A stretch of 64,000 nt of DNA from the NCBI GenBank assembly GCA_001797315.1, contig MGPC01000036.1, positions 1 through 64,000 of the forward strand, given 5' to 3'. The DNA is from Curvibacter sp. GWA2_64_110 (GTDB lineage Bacteria; Pseudomonadota; Gammaproteobacteria; Burkholderiales; Burkholderiaceae_C). Shown one piece after another: positions 6,429 through 15,496 of this stretch. The translations under genes were made by a program, and so were the position numbers. The notes under the pieces are model-generated. The model saw only the letters and a list, made by a program, of their open reading frames with translations. It did not search any database and was not told the DNA's origin. Position 1 is the stretch's first letter, and every line of letters starts with the position of its first letter.

Positions 6429-7109
6429 ATGCCTGCCGCACGTAAGGTAGTCACGCGTTCGCCCAAGCGAAACGTGGGACTCATCAACTGCCCCTGGTTC
6501 CAAGACAAACCGATTGAGCACGAAAGCCGCTTGGAAAAGCACTTCGTGCTCAGGGCAATGCTTTTTCCCGGACTCAAGTCCATCCAGCACCAACCGTTCC
6601 ACATGCCTTTGGTGGTTCACGGCAAGCGCTACACCCCTGACTTTCTACTTACCTTTTCTAGCGGTGAAGGTTTGATTTTTGAGGTCAAGCGGGCAGAGCG
6701 CATTAAAGGCGAGAAAGCTCGTTTTGGCGAGATTACAAGCCTATGCAACCAAGCAGCACTTCGATTTTTTGTCGTTCATCAGGGGCAAATCGAGGGGCGG
6801 CGCAGAGCCGAGAGGGCTGCGTTGATTCGGCGGTATGCGATGCATGACGTTCATCCGGCGCGCACGCAGGAAATAGCCGACTACGTCTGTCAGCGTGACA
6901 AGGGTATTTCCATCAAGAGCCTCAAGAAGCAACTTCGCATTTCACAAGAGGATGTCTTTGCCTTGGTGGCGCATCGCCACATCGCCTTGAACAAAGAGCT
7001 GCTTATCAGTGATGAAGACTTTCTATTCCCCACAAATTTGGAGATCAAAAATGCGTCAATTCAGTTTGGAAATTGGTTTGGTTGTGCGCCGTGGGTCACA
7101 GCAGCTTGA
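6429..7109 (+). CDS. tnsA: TnsA-like transposon endonuclease
   Basis: The 226-residue protein has the TnsA PD-(D/E)xK nuclease signature: Glu residues at about 30-36 ('IEHESRLEKHF'), Asp71 in 'YTPDFLL', Glu85 and Lys87 in 'FEVKRAE'. In Tn7, TnsA cuts the 5' ends of the element and works with TnsB so that transposition is cut-and-paste. The C-terminal part has a basic helical region where TnsA contacts TnsC. The ATG at 6429 follows AGGAG by a good distance. Its end overlaps tnsB by 59 bp in another frame, indicating a translationally linked operon. Confidence 0.9.
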   Translation: MPAARKVVTRSPKRNVGLINCPWFQDKPIEHESRLEKHFVLRAMLFPGLKSIQHQPFHMPLVVHGKRYTPDFLLTFSSGEGLIFEVKRAERIKGEKARFGEITSLCNQAALRFFVVHQGQIEGRRRAERAALIRRYAMHDVHPARTQEIADYVCQRDKGISIKSLKKQLRISQEDVFALVAHRHIALNKELLISDEDFLFPTNLEIKNASIQFGNWFGCAPWVTAA

Positions 7110-9030
7110 GTTCCTCAATCTGTTGGATGGCAACAAAGTTCAGCTTCAAGATCAGAGGACACGTCTGGTGCAGGTCATGAAGCTTTCGACCTTCTATGCG
7201 GAGGTGATGTCCAAAAAGATTCAGCCCGTGATCGGTGATATCGCTGATGACGAGAACCAGGATGGAGGGGGCAAAGCTCCTGAGTTGATATTTGATATTG
7301 CCTCACTGGAGTCCCACGAGCAGTCGCGTCTTGAGCGCTGTATCAACTGGGTTAAAGCTTTGCGAAAACGTGGCATCACGCGCGGACAAATACGCCGGAT
7401 ACAAAAGGCGAGGCTTGATATTGCTGCTGCCCTAGGGGACGGTTCGCCCCCAGGTGTTTCGACCCTGACGGTGTGGATGCGCAGGTACGAACTCTCGTCT
7501 GCGAATCCTGCCGCTCTGCTGTCCGGAAACCGGAGTCGGCGACGTAATCGCACATTGCCGCTCTCAGTCGAAGAAGTAATCAAGAAAAATCTTCGCAACG
7601 TCTATTTGACACCCGCACAGCACACCTTGCGCCATGCACACGAGCAAATCCTGCTGGATCTCAAGAAGTTGGCCAAAGCCAAGAAAATTGAAGAGAGCCA
7701 AGCCCAGGTCAGCCTCGCAACGGTGAGCCGTCGTTTGTCCGAATTCGGCTCCTATGAGCGCGCGAAGGCTCGTTTCGGGCCCGGTTATGCGCGGGCCAAA
7801 TTCCGTACCTCGGTGGAGGGCACGCTGGCGGTACGGGCCATGCAGCGTTTGGAGTGTGACCACACCTTGCTCAATTGGGTGGTGATCTGCGATCGGACTG
7901 GCCTGCCGCTGGGGCGTCCCACTTTGACGATCATCGTGGACGCGATGAGTGGCTACGTGGTCGGTCTGTATGTGTCCTTCTATGGCCCAGGCATCACCAG
8001 CGTACTAAACGTTGTCAAAAACGCTATCCGGCCCAAAGATGACTTGGCCAAGGCCGCCGGCACCAAGCAGCCGTGGATTGCCTTTGGCATTGGGGAAACC
8101 CTGGTCTTGGACAACGGCATGGAGTTTCATTCCAAGGTGTTCCAGATGACGGCATGGGAGCTCGGAATCGACCTGGAGTACTGCCGCGTCCGCTCGCCCT
8201 GGCTCAAGCCGCATGTCGAACGTTTCTTTGCCAACCTTGATTACTTCTCGTTGGCAAGGGGACGAGTCCGAAAGCCGATGGCGAACGTTCTAAACATCAA
8301 TCCAAAAGATGATGCGGCGATTCTCTTCAGTGATTTTGTCTGTGGCTTGGTCAAGTTCGTGACCGATGTCTACCCGTTTGAACTTAATGAACGCAAGCTG
8401 TGTACGCCCTTCGAAGCATTTCAAGAGAGCTTCAACACTCTGCGTCCTCCGACCTTTCAATGGTCCATGGATCAGTTGGATTTGATCGCGGCAATGCGCA
8501 AGGATCTGACTGTGGGGGCGGGTGGTGTGGAGTTGCCGGGTATTTCCTACTCATCTTCGGATGTGTTGGTCCTGAAAAAAGAGGTGGGTCACACGTTTAA
8601 AACGGGTGTGAAGTGGAATCCCGACGACTTGTCTTTCATTTATCTACAGCACCCTCTCAGCAAAGACTGGTTGCCGGTACCAAGCACCCGTCCTGACTAT
8701 ACGGATGGTTTGTCCTGGAATCAGCATCTTTTGATTCGTAAGCATGCGCGTGACAAACATGTGCAAGGCGGCGGTGTGGACCGTCTATTGCTGGCGCGCC
8801 AGGAGTTGCATGAGTCGTGGATGAATGGCATTGCCCGGAGTAACCGGGTGCAGAACATGCGCACAAGCGCCAAATTCTCCGGACTTTCATCCAGTCAGGT
8901 GCTGATGTCAGAAAAGTCGGCGGTTCCCCTGTTGCCGGCCGCAAAGATGGTCAGTAAGGAGGACTTTGTTCCCCCACCAGCCGAGGACATTGAACCTTTT
9001 GAATCCTTTGTGATGAGGAGCGCTACATGA
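7051..9030 (+). CDS. tnsB: TnsB-like DDE transposase
   Basis: The 659-residue product belongs to the Mu/TniA/TnsB transposase group. Asp270 ('LECDHTLL'), Asp354 ('LVLDNGMEFHS') and Glu390 ('KPHVERFFANL') form a DDE triad with the 35-residue spacing typical of the family. A helical DNA-binding region precedes the core and a beta-barrel-like domain follows it. TnsB cuts the 3' ends and joins them to the target; the repeats at 228-335 and 38642-38764 are its likely binding sites. The ATG at 7051 has GGAG upstream and gives a start inside tnsA. The stop overlaps tnsC by 4 bp. Confidence 0.93.
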   Translation: MRQFSLEIGLVVRRGSQQLEFLNLLDGNKVQLQDQRTRLVQVMKLSTFYAEVMSKKIQPVIGDIADDENQDGGGKAPELIFDIASLESHEQSRLERCINWVKALRKRGITRGQIRRIQKARLDIAAALGDGSPPGVSTLTVWMRRYELSSANPAALLSGNRSRRRNRTLPLSVEEVIKKNLRNVYLTPAQHTLRHAHEQILLDLKKLAKAKKIEESQAQVSLATVSRRLSEFGSYERAKARFGPGYARAKFRTSVEGTLAVRAMQRLECDHTLLNWVVICDRTGLPLGRPTLTIIVDAMSGYVVGLYVSFYGPGITSVLNVVKNAIRPKDDLAKAAGTKQPWIAFGIGETLVLDNGMEFHSKVFQMTAWELGIDLEYCRVRSPWLKPHVERFFANLDYFSLARGRVRKPMANVLNINPKDDAAILFSDFVCGLVKFVTDVYPFELNERKLCTPFEAFQESFNTLRPPTFQWSMDQLDLIAAMRKDLTVGAGGVELPGISYSSSDVLVLKKEVGHTFKTGVKWNPDDLSFIYLQHPLSKDWLPVPSTRPDYTDGLSWNQHLLIRKHARDKHVQGGGVDRLLLARQELHESWMNGIARSNRVQNMRTSAKFSGLSSSQVLMSEKSAVPLLPAAKMVSKEDFVPPPAEDIEPFESFVMRSAT

Positions 9031-9998
9031 CACCAAGCAATCGGGAATTGGGTAATGACTTATCGCAAGTCGAGATGGAGGACAAGGACATCGCGGCCAG
9101 GCGTCTACACATGTATTCGGACAAGACGCTGGAAATTGGCTTCACGATTGACCAAATGTTCGTAAGCCACACGGAGTTCAAAGAAGGTTTGGCCGGTCTT
9201 GATCGCATCTTTCAGCTTTCCACGAAAGTGGATATGCCGCATGGGCTGCGCTTGATCGGCCCCCCTGGGGCCGGAAAGACCACCCTGTTGAAGTACTTCC
9301 AGCAATCTTTGCCCAGGTCGTCCTTGTTCGCTGAGGGCCTGGGCGCGGTTTATATGCGCATACCAATGCGCGTCACGACGCCCTACATGATCGCATCGCT
9401 GCTGCGCCAATACGGATATCCATTTCGGCGGATCACGTGGGACACCTTGGAGCAGCGGATCACGGTGCTTCTAGATGCCATACGGCAGAAGGGGACGCGG
9501 CTGATCATGATTGATGAGGCCCACAACCTGGCGCCGTCGCTGGCCAGACGCAAGCCGACGCGCGAAGAGGGGACCTCACCCACGGACTTCGTTCGGCTGC
9601 TGATAGACGAGGCTCGGGTCGGCGTGGTGTTTTCTGGTGTCAGCTTGCTGGATGACTTCGCAGAGGTAGATGAAGCATTGGCCAGCCGGGTGGTGGGGTG
9701 TCACCGTTTGACCATGTTCAACTATGACAGCGCATGGCTTCGTCTGATCAAGGGCTTTGTTCTGCAGTCCCAAAAGATGGATATCCAAGTCTTTCTGGAT
9801 CGGGACGTCGGTCAGAGGCTCTACAAAACCACGCAGGGAAACCTGCGCAGTCTGAAGCGTCTGATGACCGAAATGGTCTTGGTTGCTGCGGAGAGCGGCG
9901 CAGATTCGGTGAGGCCTGAACATCTTCATGCCGCCTACGGCTTGGTTTATGGCGCGGCATTTCAAAAAGGGAATCCCTTTGAGGCCGCTGTCGCATAG
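9027..9998 (+). CDS. tnsC: TnsC/TniB-like AAA+ ATPase
   Basis: The 323-residue AAA+ protein has Walker A GPPGAGKTT (about residues 77-85) and Walker B 'LIMIDEAH' (about 158-165), then sensor-like 'VGVVFSGVSLL'. In Tn7-like systems TnsC forms ATP-bound filaments that link the TniQ/TnsD target selector to TnsAB and enforces target immunity. The length is close to TniB and much shorter than Tn7 TnsC (about 555 residues). The gene overlaps tnsB by 4 bp and the next tniQ by about 50 bp. Confidence 0.93.
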   Translation: MTPSNRELGNDLSQVEMEDKDIAARRLHMYSDKTLEIGFTIDQMFVSHTEFKEGLAGLDRIFQLSTKVDMPHGLRLIGPPGAGKTTLLKYFQQSLPRSSLFAEGLGAVYMRIPMRVTTPYMIASLLRQYGYPFRRITWDTLEQRITVLLDAIRQKGTRLIMIDEAHNLAPSLARRKPTREEGTSPTDFVRLLIDEARVGVVFSGVSLLDDFAEVDEALASRVVGCHRLTMFNYDSAWLRLIKGFVLQSQKMDIQVFLDRDVGQRLYKTTQGNLRSLKRLMTEMVLVAAESGADSVRPEHLHAAYGLVYGAAFQKGNPFEAAVA

Positions 9999-10944
9999 CT
10001 TGCCGATCAGGTGCACTGCGCAGCAAGACGAAAGTGGCATGGGGTTCTTGTTGCGCAGTGCCACAGCGAATGGGCTGAGTCTGCATGGTTTGCGGGATCT
10101 GGCCGGCTTGTCCTCGGTGCGAACCTTTTGGTGTTCAGATGCCCGACATTTTGCGCGGGTGCTCGACATGCCAGAGGCGGAGCTTCAGGACCTGCTGGTC
10201 GACAAAGGCAAGTACATGGGGCAACCCTCTTGCCGACTGCGGGAGCAGCCGTTTTTCAGGACAGAGCTTTTGCGTCTGCGCAAGCCGCAGATTTGTGTCG
10301 ACTGTATTCACCGCTCGGGGTACTGCAAGGCAATGTGGGATTGCCGGCTCTATACGGTCTGCCATCTCCACCGAAAACCCATGGTTGAGCGTTGCAAGTC
10401 CTGTCGAGCTCCGTTGCGGTGGTATCGACCAGCTGTAGATGTGTGCCAGTGTGGCGCCTACTTTCGGGCGTTAAGCGAAGGGGACTGGAATCAAGACAGC
10501 CCGGAGGTGGTGGTCGCCACCTGGATCGCTGAGCATTGTGCGGAGCAAGGTCGGGATTGGTGTGACGATTCAAGTCTTCCGATCTGGATGGACGCGTTGT
10601 CACTGGACGGTCTATGTACCTTGATTCAAGCCATGGGGGTTCCGGTCACAAGCAATCAGCGTGTCGTGAACTCAAGTCTGGCGAGTGAGCCAGTGCAATT
10701 CTGGCAGGCAGTTTGCGTCAGGGCGGTCGAACGCCTGCGTACCTTAGCGCGCTCAAGTAATCCCACAGCGCTTGCCCCCACGACCTGGGAGGGAGCGTTG
10801 GAGGGGTGGGCATTGGCCACGGTGTCTCGTGCTGACCAGCAGGTTGCCCTGAAATTGTTGCGCGAGATTTTTAGGACAGAAATCGTCGCGCGCTTTGGAA
10901 GCCAGCGTACAGCACTTTGCCAGATGTGTTTATTCGAGGACTAA
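9949..10944 (+). CDS. tniQ: TniQ/TnsD family target selector, first copy
   Basis: The 331-residue protein has the TniQ opening 'LPIRCTAQQDESGMGFLLRSATANG' followed by 'CVDCIHRSGYCKAMWDCRL' and 'CHLHRKPMVERCKSCRAPL' (shown in segments), giving the zinc-binding CxxC...CxxH...CxxC arrangement of TniQ and TnsD. Such proteins bind the target and recruit TnsC. It is shorter than Tn7 TnsD (about 508 residues). The start is not certain: an upstream in-frame ATG lies at 9928, but 9949 reduces overlap with tnsC and fits the family N-terminus. Confidence 0.87.
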   Translation: MARHFKKGIPLRPLSHSLPIRCTAQQDESGMGFLLRSATANGLSLHGLRDLAGLSSVRTFWCSDARHFARVLDMPEAELQDLLVDKGKYMGQPSCRLREQPFFRTELLRLRKPQICVDCIHRSGYCKAMWDCRLYTVCHLHRKPMVERCKSCRAPLRWYRPAVDVCQCGAYFRALSEGDWNQDSPEVVVATWIAEHCAEQGRDWCDDSSLPIWMDALSLDGLCTLIQAMGVPVTSNQRVVNSSLASEPVQFWQAVCVRAVERLRTLARSSNPTALAPTTWEGALEGWALATVSRADQQVALKLLREIFRTEIVARFGSQRTALCQMCLFED

Positions 10945-10947
10945 TAC

Positions 10948-11748
10948 ATGGTGAATCAGAGGCTTTATGCAGTTCCAAAACCAGAGTTCGTTGAGGCGCC
11001 TTCCTCTTGGGTGCGACGTGTAGCCGCGCGCCAGGCGGTTTCTATCCGGCAAACGGGTCGGTTTCTGGGATTCAGGATGAGCCGGGACTGTGACGAGCAA
11101 ATCGTCACCATGGACGCGAGCCATTTGGCCGGAGTAACTGGACTCGCGGAGGATGTTTTTGCGGATGTGAGTCGGATGCTGAAACTGGCGCTTTCCTTGC
11201 GGATGAAGACGCCAGTTTTTCTGCAGGAAAAAGGCATGCCACGGTACCGGTTCTGCGTTGAATGTCTGGCAGGAATGAGAACGCCTTATTTACCTGTTTT
11301 TTGGCGAATGGATGCGTACCGGTTGTGTACGGCTCACCAATGCTTGCTTGAAGACCACTGCCCTCACTGCGGCGCTATGGTTTGTCCTCAATCGGATTTC
11401 GGGATGAATGGGTCTATGCGGTCTGACGTGAGCATGCTCAGTCAGTGCATGGCGTGCTCAAAGTTCCTGTGGGATGTGCCCGCGCTAAAAATCAAAGCAA
11501 TCAGTCGAAAGTTGCTGTCGAAGGAGGATAGAAACCGATTGATGAACGGTCGGGTACTTGTTGCAGCCTTGTTTCACGGGCAGGCGCAATATCCCGGTCA
11601 GGAGTTCATCGATGCCCGGGAGGCGGTGGAGCGAGCTGAGCGGTTGGGACTTTTTGCGTCAGGTCCGTTCCTCGCTGCGGGATATTTTAGAGATAAGTCG
11701 TTAGTGATGCCAGTTAGATCCAAGTGCACAGTAACCCAACGGGGATAA
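10948..11748 (+). CDS. TniQ/TnsD family protein, second copy
   Basis: A 266-residue protein with the same zinc-knuckle layout: 'RFCVECLAGMRTPYLPVFWR', 'LCTAHQCLLEDHCPHCGAMV' and 'LSQCMACSKFLWDVP'. The aromatic-rich stretch followed by CTAHQ..L...CPHCG is typical of TniQ proteins. It starts 4 bp after the first tniQ and closes the tns operon. It differs clearly from the first copy in length and sequence, so the pair may serve two target choices, as TnsD and TnsE do in Tn7; this is inference. Confidence 0.82.
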   Translation: MVNQRLYAVPKPEFVEAPSSWVRRVAARQAVSIRQTGRFLGFRMSRDCDEQIVTMDASHLAGVTGLAEDVFADVSRMLKLALSLRMKTPVFLQEKGMPRYRFCVECLAGMRTPYLPVFWRMDAYRLCTAHQCLLEDHCPHCGAMVCPQSDFGMNGSMRSDVSMLSQCMACSKFLWDVPALKIKAISRKLLSKEDRNRLMNGRVLVAALFHGQAQYPGQEFIDAREAVERAERLGLFASGPFLAAGYFRDKSLVMPVRSKCTVTQRG

Positions 11749-11834
11749 AGTCTGAAAGCTGTGCTTGTTGGTAAAGTATTTTCGACTTGCAGTCGAACGC
11801 ACGTTGCAATAAATACCCCATAGGGAGGCGCTGA

Positions 11835-12839
11835 ATGTCTAAGGTAAGCATCGAACGCATGACCAAAATCGTGCGTTTTATCCGCAAACGGAACTCGGTC
11901 TCGATGGCTTTTCTGAAAGAAGAGCTTGAAGTATCAGAAGCATCCATTAAGCGGGATATCGAGTTCCTCCGCGACCGACTTGGATGTCCTCTGGAATGGG
12001 ATCGAAGTCTGCGTGGATATGTCATTCGTGACGAATTAGCAGAGGGCGGGCGCTTCGAATTACCTGGGGTTTGGTTCGATTCTTCGGAGGTTTTCTCCCT
12101 ATTGACCATGTTGCACCTGGTAGACGGCGTGCAACCAGGGCTACTCGAAGAACATATCGGTCCACTGAGAACTAGGTTGCGCAGCATGCTTGCAGAAGGG
12201 GCCAAGTCAGCCAAGTCTATCGAGAACAAGCTAAAGCTAATTCACTTTGCTCCCCGAAAAGTGGAACCGAAGCATTTTCAGTTGGTCGCAGGTGCCCTGC
12301 TAGAAAGCAAGCGTTTGAATCTACAGTACTGGAATCGAAGTCGAAAAGAGAAAACAGCGCGGATCATTTCACCCCAACAATTGGTTCACTACCGCGAAAA
12401 TTGGGTGCTCGATGCGTGGTGCCATACCCGCAATGCACTTCGAACATTTGCGTTGGACGCGATTGAGAGTGTTCAGGTGCTTGATGACGCGGCGGTCGAA
12501 GTCAGTCATGAGGCGATGCAGGAGCATTTCCAAAGTGGATATGGCATTTTTGCAGGGACTGCAAACCATATCGCACGCTTGAAGTTCACCGCTGAGCGCG
12601 CGCAGTGGGTGGATAAAGAGCTTTGGCACCACGAGCAGAAAAGTCACTACCTCGAGGACCGCAGTTACGTACTGGAGGTTCCATACTCGAGCGATCACGA
12701 GCTGGTGATGGATTTGTTGAGGCACAGTCCAGAAGTGGAAGTCCTGGAGCCTCAAGAGCTTCGCCAGAAGCTTCACGCTGCATTGTGCGCTGCAGCAAAT
12801 AAAAATCAACCAACATCAAATCAGTCGGTCACTATTTGA
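11835..12839 (+). CDS. WYL-domain transcriptional regulator
   Basis: The 334-residue protein has an N-terminal winged HTH ('RMTKIVRFIRKRNSVSMAFL' onward, residues about 8-60), a WYL domain in the middle ('LNLQYWNRSRKEKTARIISP', 'VLDAWCHTRNALRTFALD') and a C-terminal WCX extension ('YVLEVPYSSDHELVMDLL'). This is the YafY/PafC architecture. Related regulators (CapW, BrxR) repress antiphage systems and sense nucleic acid or nucleotide signals. AGGGAGG precedes the ATG. It heads a co-directional run of small unknown genes and probably controls them. Confidence 0.88.
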   Translation: MSKVSIERMTKIVRFIRKRNSVSMAFLKEELEVSEASIKRDIEFLRDRLGCPLEWDRSLRGYVIRDELAEGGRFELPGVWFDSSEVFSLLTMLHLVDGVQPGLLEEHIGPLRTRLRSMLAEGAKSAKSIENKLKLIHFAPRKVEPKHFQLVAGALLESKRLNLQYWNRSRKEKTARIISPQQLVHYRENWVLDAWCHTRNALRTFALDAIESVQVLDDAAVEVSHEAMQEHFQSGYGIFAGTANHIARLKFTAERAQWVDKELWHHEQKSHYLEDRSYVLEVPYSSDHELVMDLLRHSPEVEVLEPQELRQKLHAALCAAANKNQPTSNQSVTI

Positions 12840-12899
12840 GCGAGTGCCCCCGCAAGAATACGCTCAAAGCTCGGAATTGGTCCGAGCATGGAGTGGATC

Positions 12900-13178
12900 A
12901 TGAGAGTGAATCTTGCGCATCTTCGTGAGCATAGCCTCAGCGGTGGTTGGATCAATTTTGCCGTCTTTGATGCCCGCTCCTCGTCCGGAACGCGTGACGA
13001 TAACGCTCGCCTTCTCGCCCAGCTAGCGGCAAGAGCGCGGGCATCTAATCTTCGCATTGACCAAGCAGCATTGGCCTTCATGTCTGGTGGCCGAGTTCAG
13101 TTTTTTGGCAGTCCTCCCTTGGTGGACTACCTGTCCAAGCGTGGTGTCCCTGGCTGGACCCACGCCATCGACGTCTGA
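12900..13178 (+). CDS. Small protein of unknown function in the WYL-linked operon
   Basis: A 92-residue product beginning MRVNLAHLREHSLSGGWINF and ending 'LVDYLSKRGVPGWTHAIDV'. It has no signal peptide or membrane segment; the mixture of Arg-rich helix ('ARLLAQLAARARASN') and Gly/Phe strands suggests a compact soluble domain. The ATG at 12900 is preferred over one at 12888 because GGAG lies upstream of it. It follows the WYL gene by 60 bp. Confidence 0.7.
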   Translation: MRVNLAHLREHSLSGGWINFAVFDARSSSGTRDDNARLLAQLAARARASNLRIDQAALAFMSGGRVQFFGSPPLVDYLSKRGVPGWTHAIDV

Positions 13179-13195
13179 CTAGGAAAGAGTTGTAT

Positions 13196-13375
13196 ATGGC
13201 TAAAAACGCCCCCATCGGTGACAACGCACGTCGCGGTGCTGTCAAAGATAGATCTCAGGTGCAAAACCCGATTAACCACAATTGGACCAAGCGCGACAAG
13301 GACACGGGTCGGTTTATGGACCAGAAGCAAGATGGAACTCCGTTCAAAGGAGTTCGCAAGGAAAAAGAGAAATGA
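13196..13375 (+). CDS. Small basic protein of unknown function
   Basis: A 59-residue, strongly charged product, starting MAKNAPIGDNARRGAVKDRS and ending GVRKEKEK, with 'NWTKRDKDTGRFMDQK' in the middle. I have the impression that such small proteins are conserved in other bacteria, but I cannot assign a function. The ATG is preceded by AGGAAAGAG. The stop codon overlaps the start of the next gene (ATGA at 13373-13376), so the two are translationally coupled. Confidence 0.75.
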   Translation: MAKNAPIGDNARRGAVKDRSQVQNPINHNWTKRDKDTGRFMDQKQDGTPFKGVRKEKEK

Positions 13376-13785
13376 CTCCAGAGGCGATCTATCTGTCAGG
13401 GCCAATGTTTGGCGCTATGGCTCGCATTTCCCGTCCAAAGCTCAGTGGTCCGGGTACGCATGAGGGGGTGCTGCTTCCTGATGGACGGGTTGCCCACACA
13501 TCGGTTGGAGTAAACACGAACATATGCGATTTCTGGGAATTTGCTGCCGGCAACCCCGTCAAGGTGGAGTCTGTATTGCCGCAAGCACTTCATTTGCACG
13601 CGCTCAGCGTCTTGAATGATGAGTTGGCACGCAATGTCCCTTATGACTTGCTGGCATACAACTGTGAAATCTTTTCCAGAAAAGTGGTTTTGCAAGAGCC
13701 TAGGAGCCCACAGGTCGGGTTCTGGATGTCCGTGGGTGCCGTTCTGGGCATTTGGTGGCTCTCGCAGCAGGCGGTGGCGACTTAG
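13373..13785 (+). CDS. Membrane-anchored LRAT/NlpC-P60-like (permuted papain-fold) protein
   Basis: The 137-residue protein contains 'GTHEGVLLPDGRVAHTS' and, about 75 residues later, 'YDLLAYNCEIFSRKVV'. The order His...His...NCE-x-F is that of circularly permuted papain-like enzymes of the LRAT/YiiX type, where His and Cys form the active site of acyltransferases, phospholipases or amidases. A C-terminal hydrophobic helix ('GFWMSVGAVLGIWWLSQ') would anchor it in the membrane, as in eukaryotic LRAT-like proteins. The catalytic reading is an inference from motif spacing. It begins inside the stop codon of the previous gene. Confidence 0.7.
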
Positions 13786-13812
13786 TAGCTCAAAAAACGG
13801 AAGGAGTTGTAC

Positions 13813-14121
13813 GTGTTGGGACCGATGGTTGAATTCCTGCTCAATCCCCCCGCTCGACTGAAAGCGCTAGGGCAATTTTTGAGCGGAGGGAGTGGAGTGC
13901 TCATCATCCTTGCCCTCTACCTGAGAAGCGGCGTGCTTGCGGTTGAGATTGTTCAGTCCATGGCAAAAGCGAAAGTTACTGACGTTACGCTGGCATCAAT
14001 GTATCCAGGCTTTCCGACATGGTTCATTCCTGAAGGCATATCTGGTTTTGTGTTCTGGGTATTGATTTGGTTCTTCGGCGTCTACGCTGTGTGGTTCGCC
14101 AAGCAGGTTGAGTCTGTCTAA
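13813..14121 (+). CDS. Small two-segment membrane protein
   Basis: A 102-residue product with two hydrophobic stretches, 'GSGVLIILALYLRSGVLAV' and 'ISGFVFWVLIWFFGVYAVWF'. I chose the GTG at 13813 because AAGGAG lies 6 nt upstream; a second possible start is the ATG at 13825. No family recognised. It follows the LRAT-like gene by 27 bp, and its size and topology would suit a partner or membrane component of the same system. Confidence 0.68.
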   Translation: MLGPMVEFLLNPPARLKALGQFLSGGSGVLIILALYLRSGVLAVEIVQSMAKAKVTDVTLASMYPGFPTWFIPEGISGFVFWVLIWFFGVYAVWFAKQVESV

Positions 14122-14176
14122 ACAAAAAAGGGACCGGTTTTCAAATTGAGTGAATATTGAGAAGGAAAAGGCTTCT

Positions 14177-15496
14177 ATGAGTCGGGATTGGCAATTGCAA
14201 AGAATCGCATATGAGTTCGCTTATCGGGTGGTCCCAGCTAAGTTTCTGGATCATTGGGAGCTGAACCGAGAGTCTCTTAAGGGGTGTCGCTTGGTGTTTT
14301 CTGATCCGAGGCTGGATAGTCCATTTCCTGGCCGTCTTTCTGCGAGAGCGTTTGGGTCAAAGCCGCAAGCTCATTTGAATGCGCTCTTTGCCGGTCCTGG
14401 ATTCTTCTTTCTGAATGATGAGCTAGTTCAAGAGCATAAGTATGGCAGTGACTTGACGTCACCGAAGTTGGACTGGTCTGTATCGTTAGATTCGAATGTC
14501 GTCGGTGATGTGCACAAGTTCATGACCGGAAAATCGCTGGGTGCGAAGTGGCCTGCATTCCTTGACGTTGCTACATATTTGCTAAGACATGGCATTAACA
14601 CGGATGCCACACCGTATCTCTACGAAAACTTCCACAAAGCAAGAAATGATCCCAAGCACTTAGACTTTGTTGTGCATGGATTCGCATCTTTTTATCGATT
14701 CACGACGGGACGAGCATTGACCGCTACACCCTCAACGTTGTCAGATTTTGAGTTTGCCATTTCAAAAGAAGAGGCAGAGCGACATGCAAGAACAGTGGTG
14801 AATAGCATGTTGAACGATTCCCGAATGATGCAGGAAGAGGTGCTACGGTTATGGCATCGACAAGACGCTCACTTTGCATTGCTCCTGATTGCTATCGAGT
14901 ACTACGAGAACAGGCATTCAACGCTCAAGGAAAAAATGCTTTGGCTGGTGGAGATGCTTGAAAAAGTTGTTGGGCGGATTCCTGATCGAGAGTTAATGTT
15001 CGCTTTAGATGCTTTCGGTAATCATGAGAAAACGCCATTCTTTAAAGACCAGTGGCCAATTCGATATAACCGAAAACAGAACATTGTTGATCTTGTTCGA
15101 AATATGTCATGGGACATTTCTTTCTTTCGAACAATGCAGACATGGGCTACCAGCAAGGTCAACGGGGATTTTTCTATCCCATATTTTTTGACGTTTGATT
15201 GGAGATTGGCGGGGATGAATGACATCTACTCCTGCCGAATTTTGCTGATTGATGATCAAAACGAAAGGGTTTACTCCCTTCCACAAAGTAACTTCCAACT
15301 TCAGCTAAAAGATGTTGGCTGTTGGGAGGCGATCGCACCATTTTTTTCTGAAGAGCGGATCAAGTATCGATTGAGTAGAAAAGTTAGCTACGAAGAACTG
15401 GAATCTCACTGTCGAGACGCGGAAGAGAAATTACACAGTCTTGTTTATGGAGATGGGATGCCAGACAGGATAGTGGTTGCTGGCTCTTGCGCCTGA
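14177..15496 (+). CDS. Large protein of unknown function, candidate effector of the WYL-linked operon
   Basis: The 439-residue product is soluble-looking, rich in aromatic residues and in charged helices, and lacks any motif I can name (no Walker, nuclease, or protease signature seen). Sections such as 'ESLKGCRLVFSDPRLDSPFP', 'KEKMLWLVEMLEKVVGRIPD' and 'GDFSIPYFLTFDWRLAGMND' may help a profile search. The ATG at 14177 has GAAGGA upstream; a GTG at 14150 in frame is possible. Its base composition is visibly A+T-richer than the catabolic genes, which points to separate acquisition. Confidence 0.7.
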   Translation: MSRDWQLQRIAYEFAYRVVPAKFLDHWELNRESLKGCRLVFSDPRLDSPFPGRLSARAFGSKPQAHLNALFAGPGFFFLNDELVQEHKYGSDLTSPKLDWSVSLDSNVVGDVHKFMTGKSLGAKWPAFLDVATYLLRHGINTDATPYLYENFHKARNDPKHLDFVVHGFASFYRFTTGRALTATPSTLSDFEFAISKEEAERHARTVVNSMLNDSRMMQEEVLRLWHRQDAHFALLLIAIEYYENRHSTLKEKMLWLVEMLEKVVGRIPDRELMFALDAFGNHEKTPFFKDQWPIRYNRKQNIVDLVRNMSWDISFFRTMQTWATSKVNGDFSIPYFLTFDWRLAGMNDIYSCRILLIDDQNERVYSLPQSNFQLQLKDVGCWEAIAPFFSEERIKYRLSRKVSYEELESHCRDAEEKLHSLVYGDGMPDRIVVAGSCA

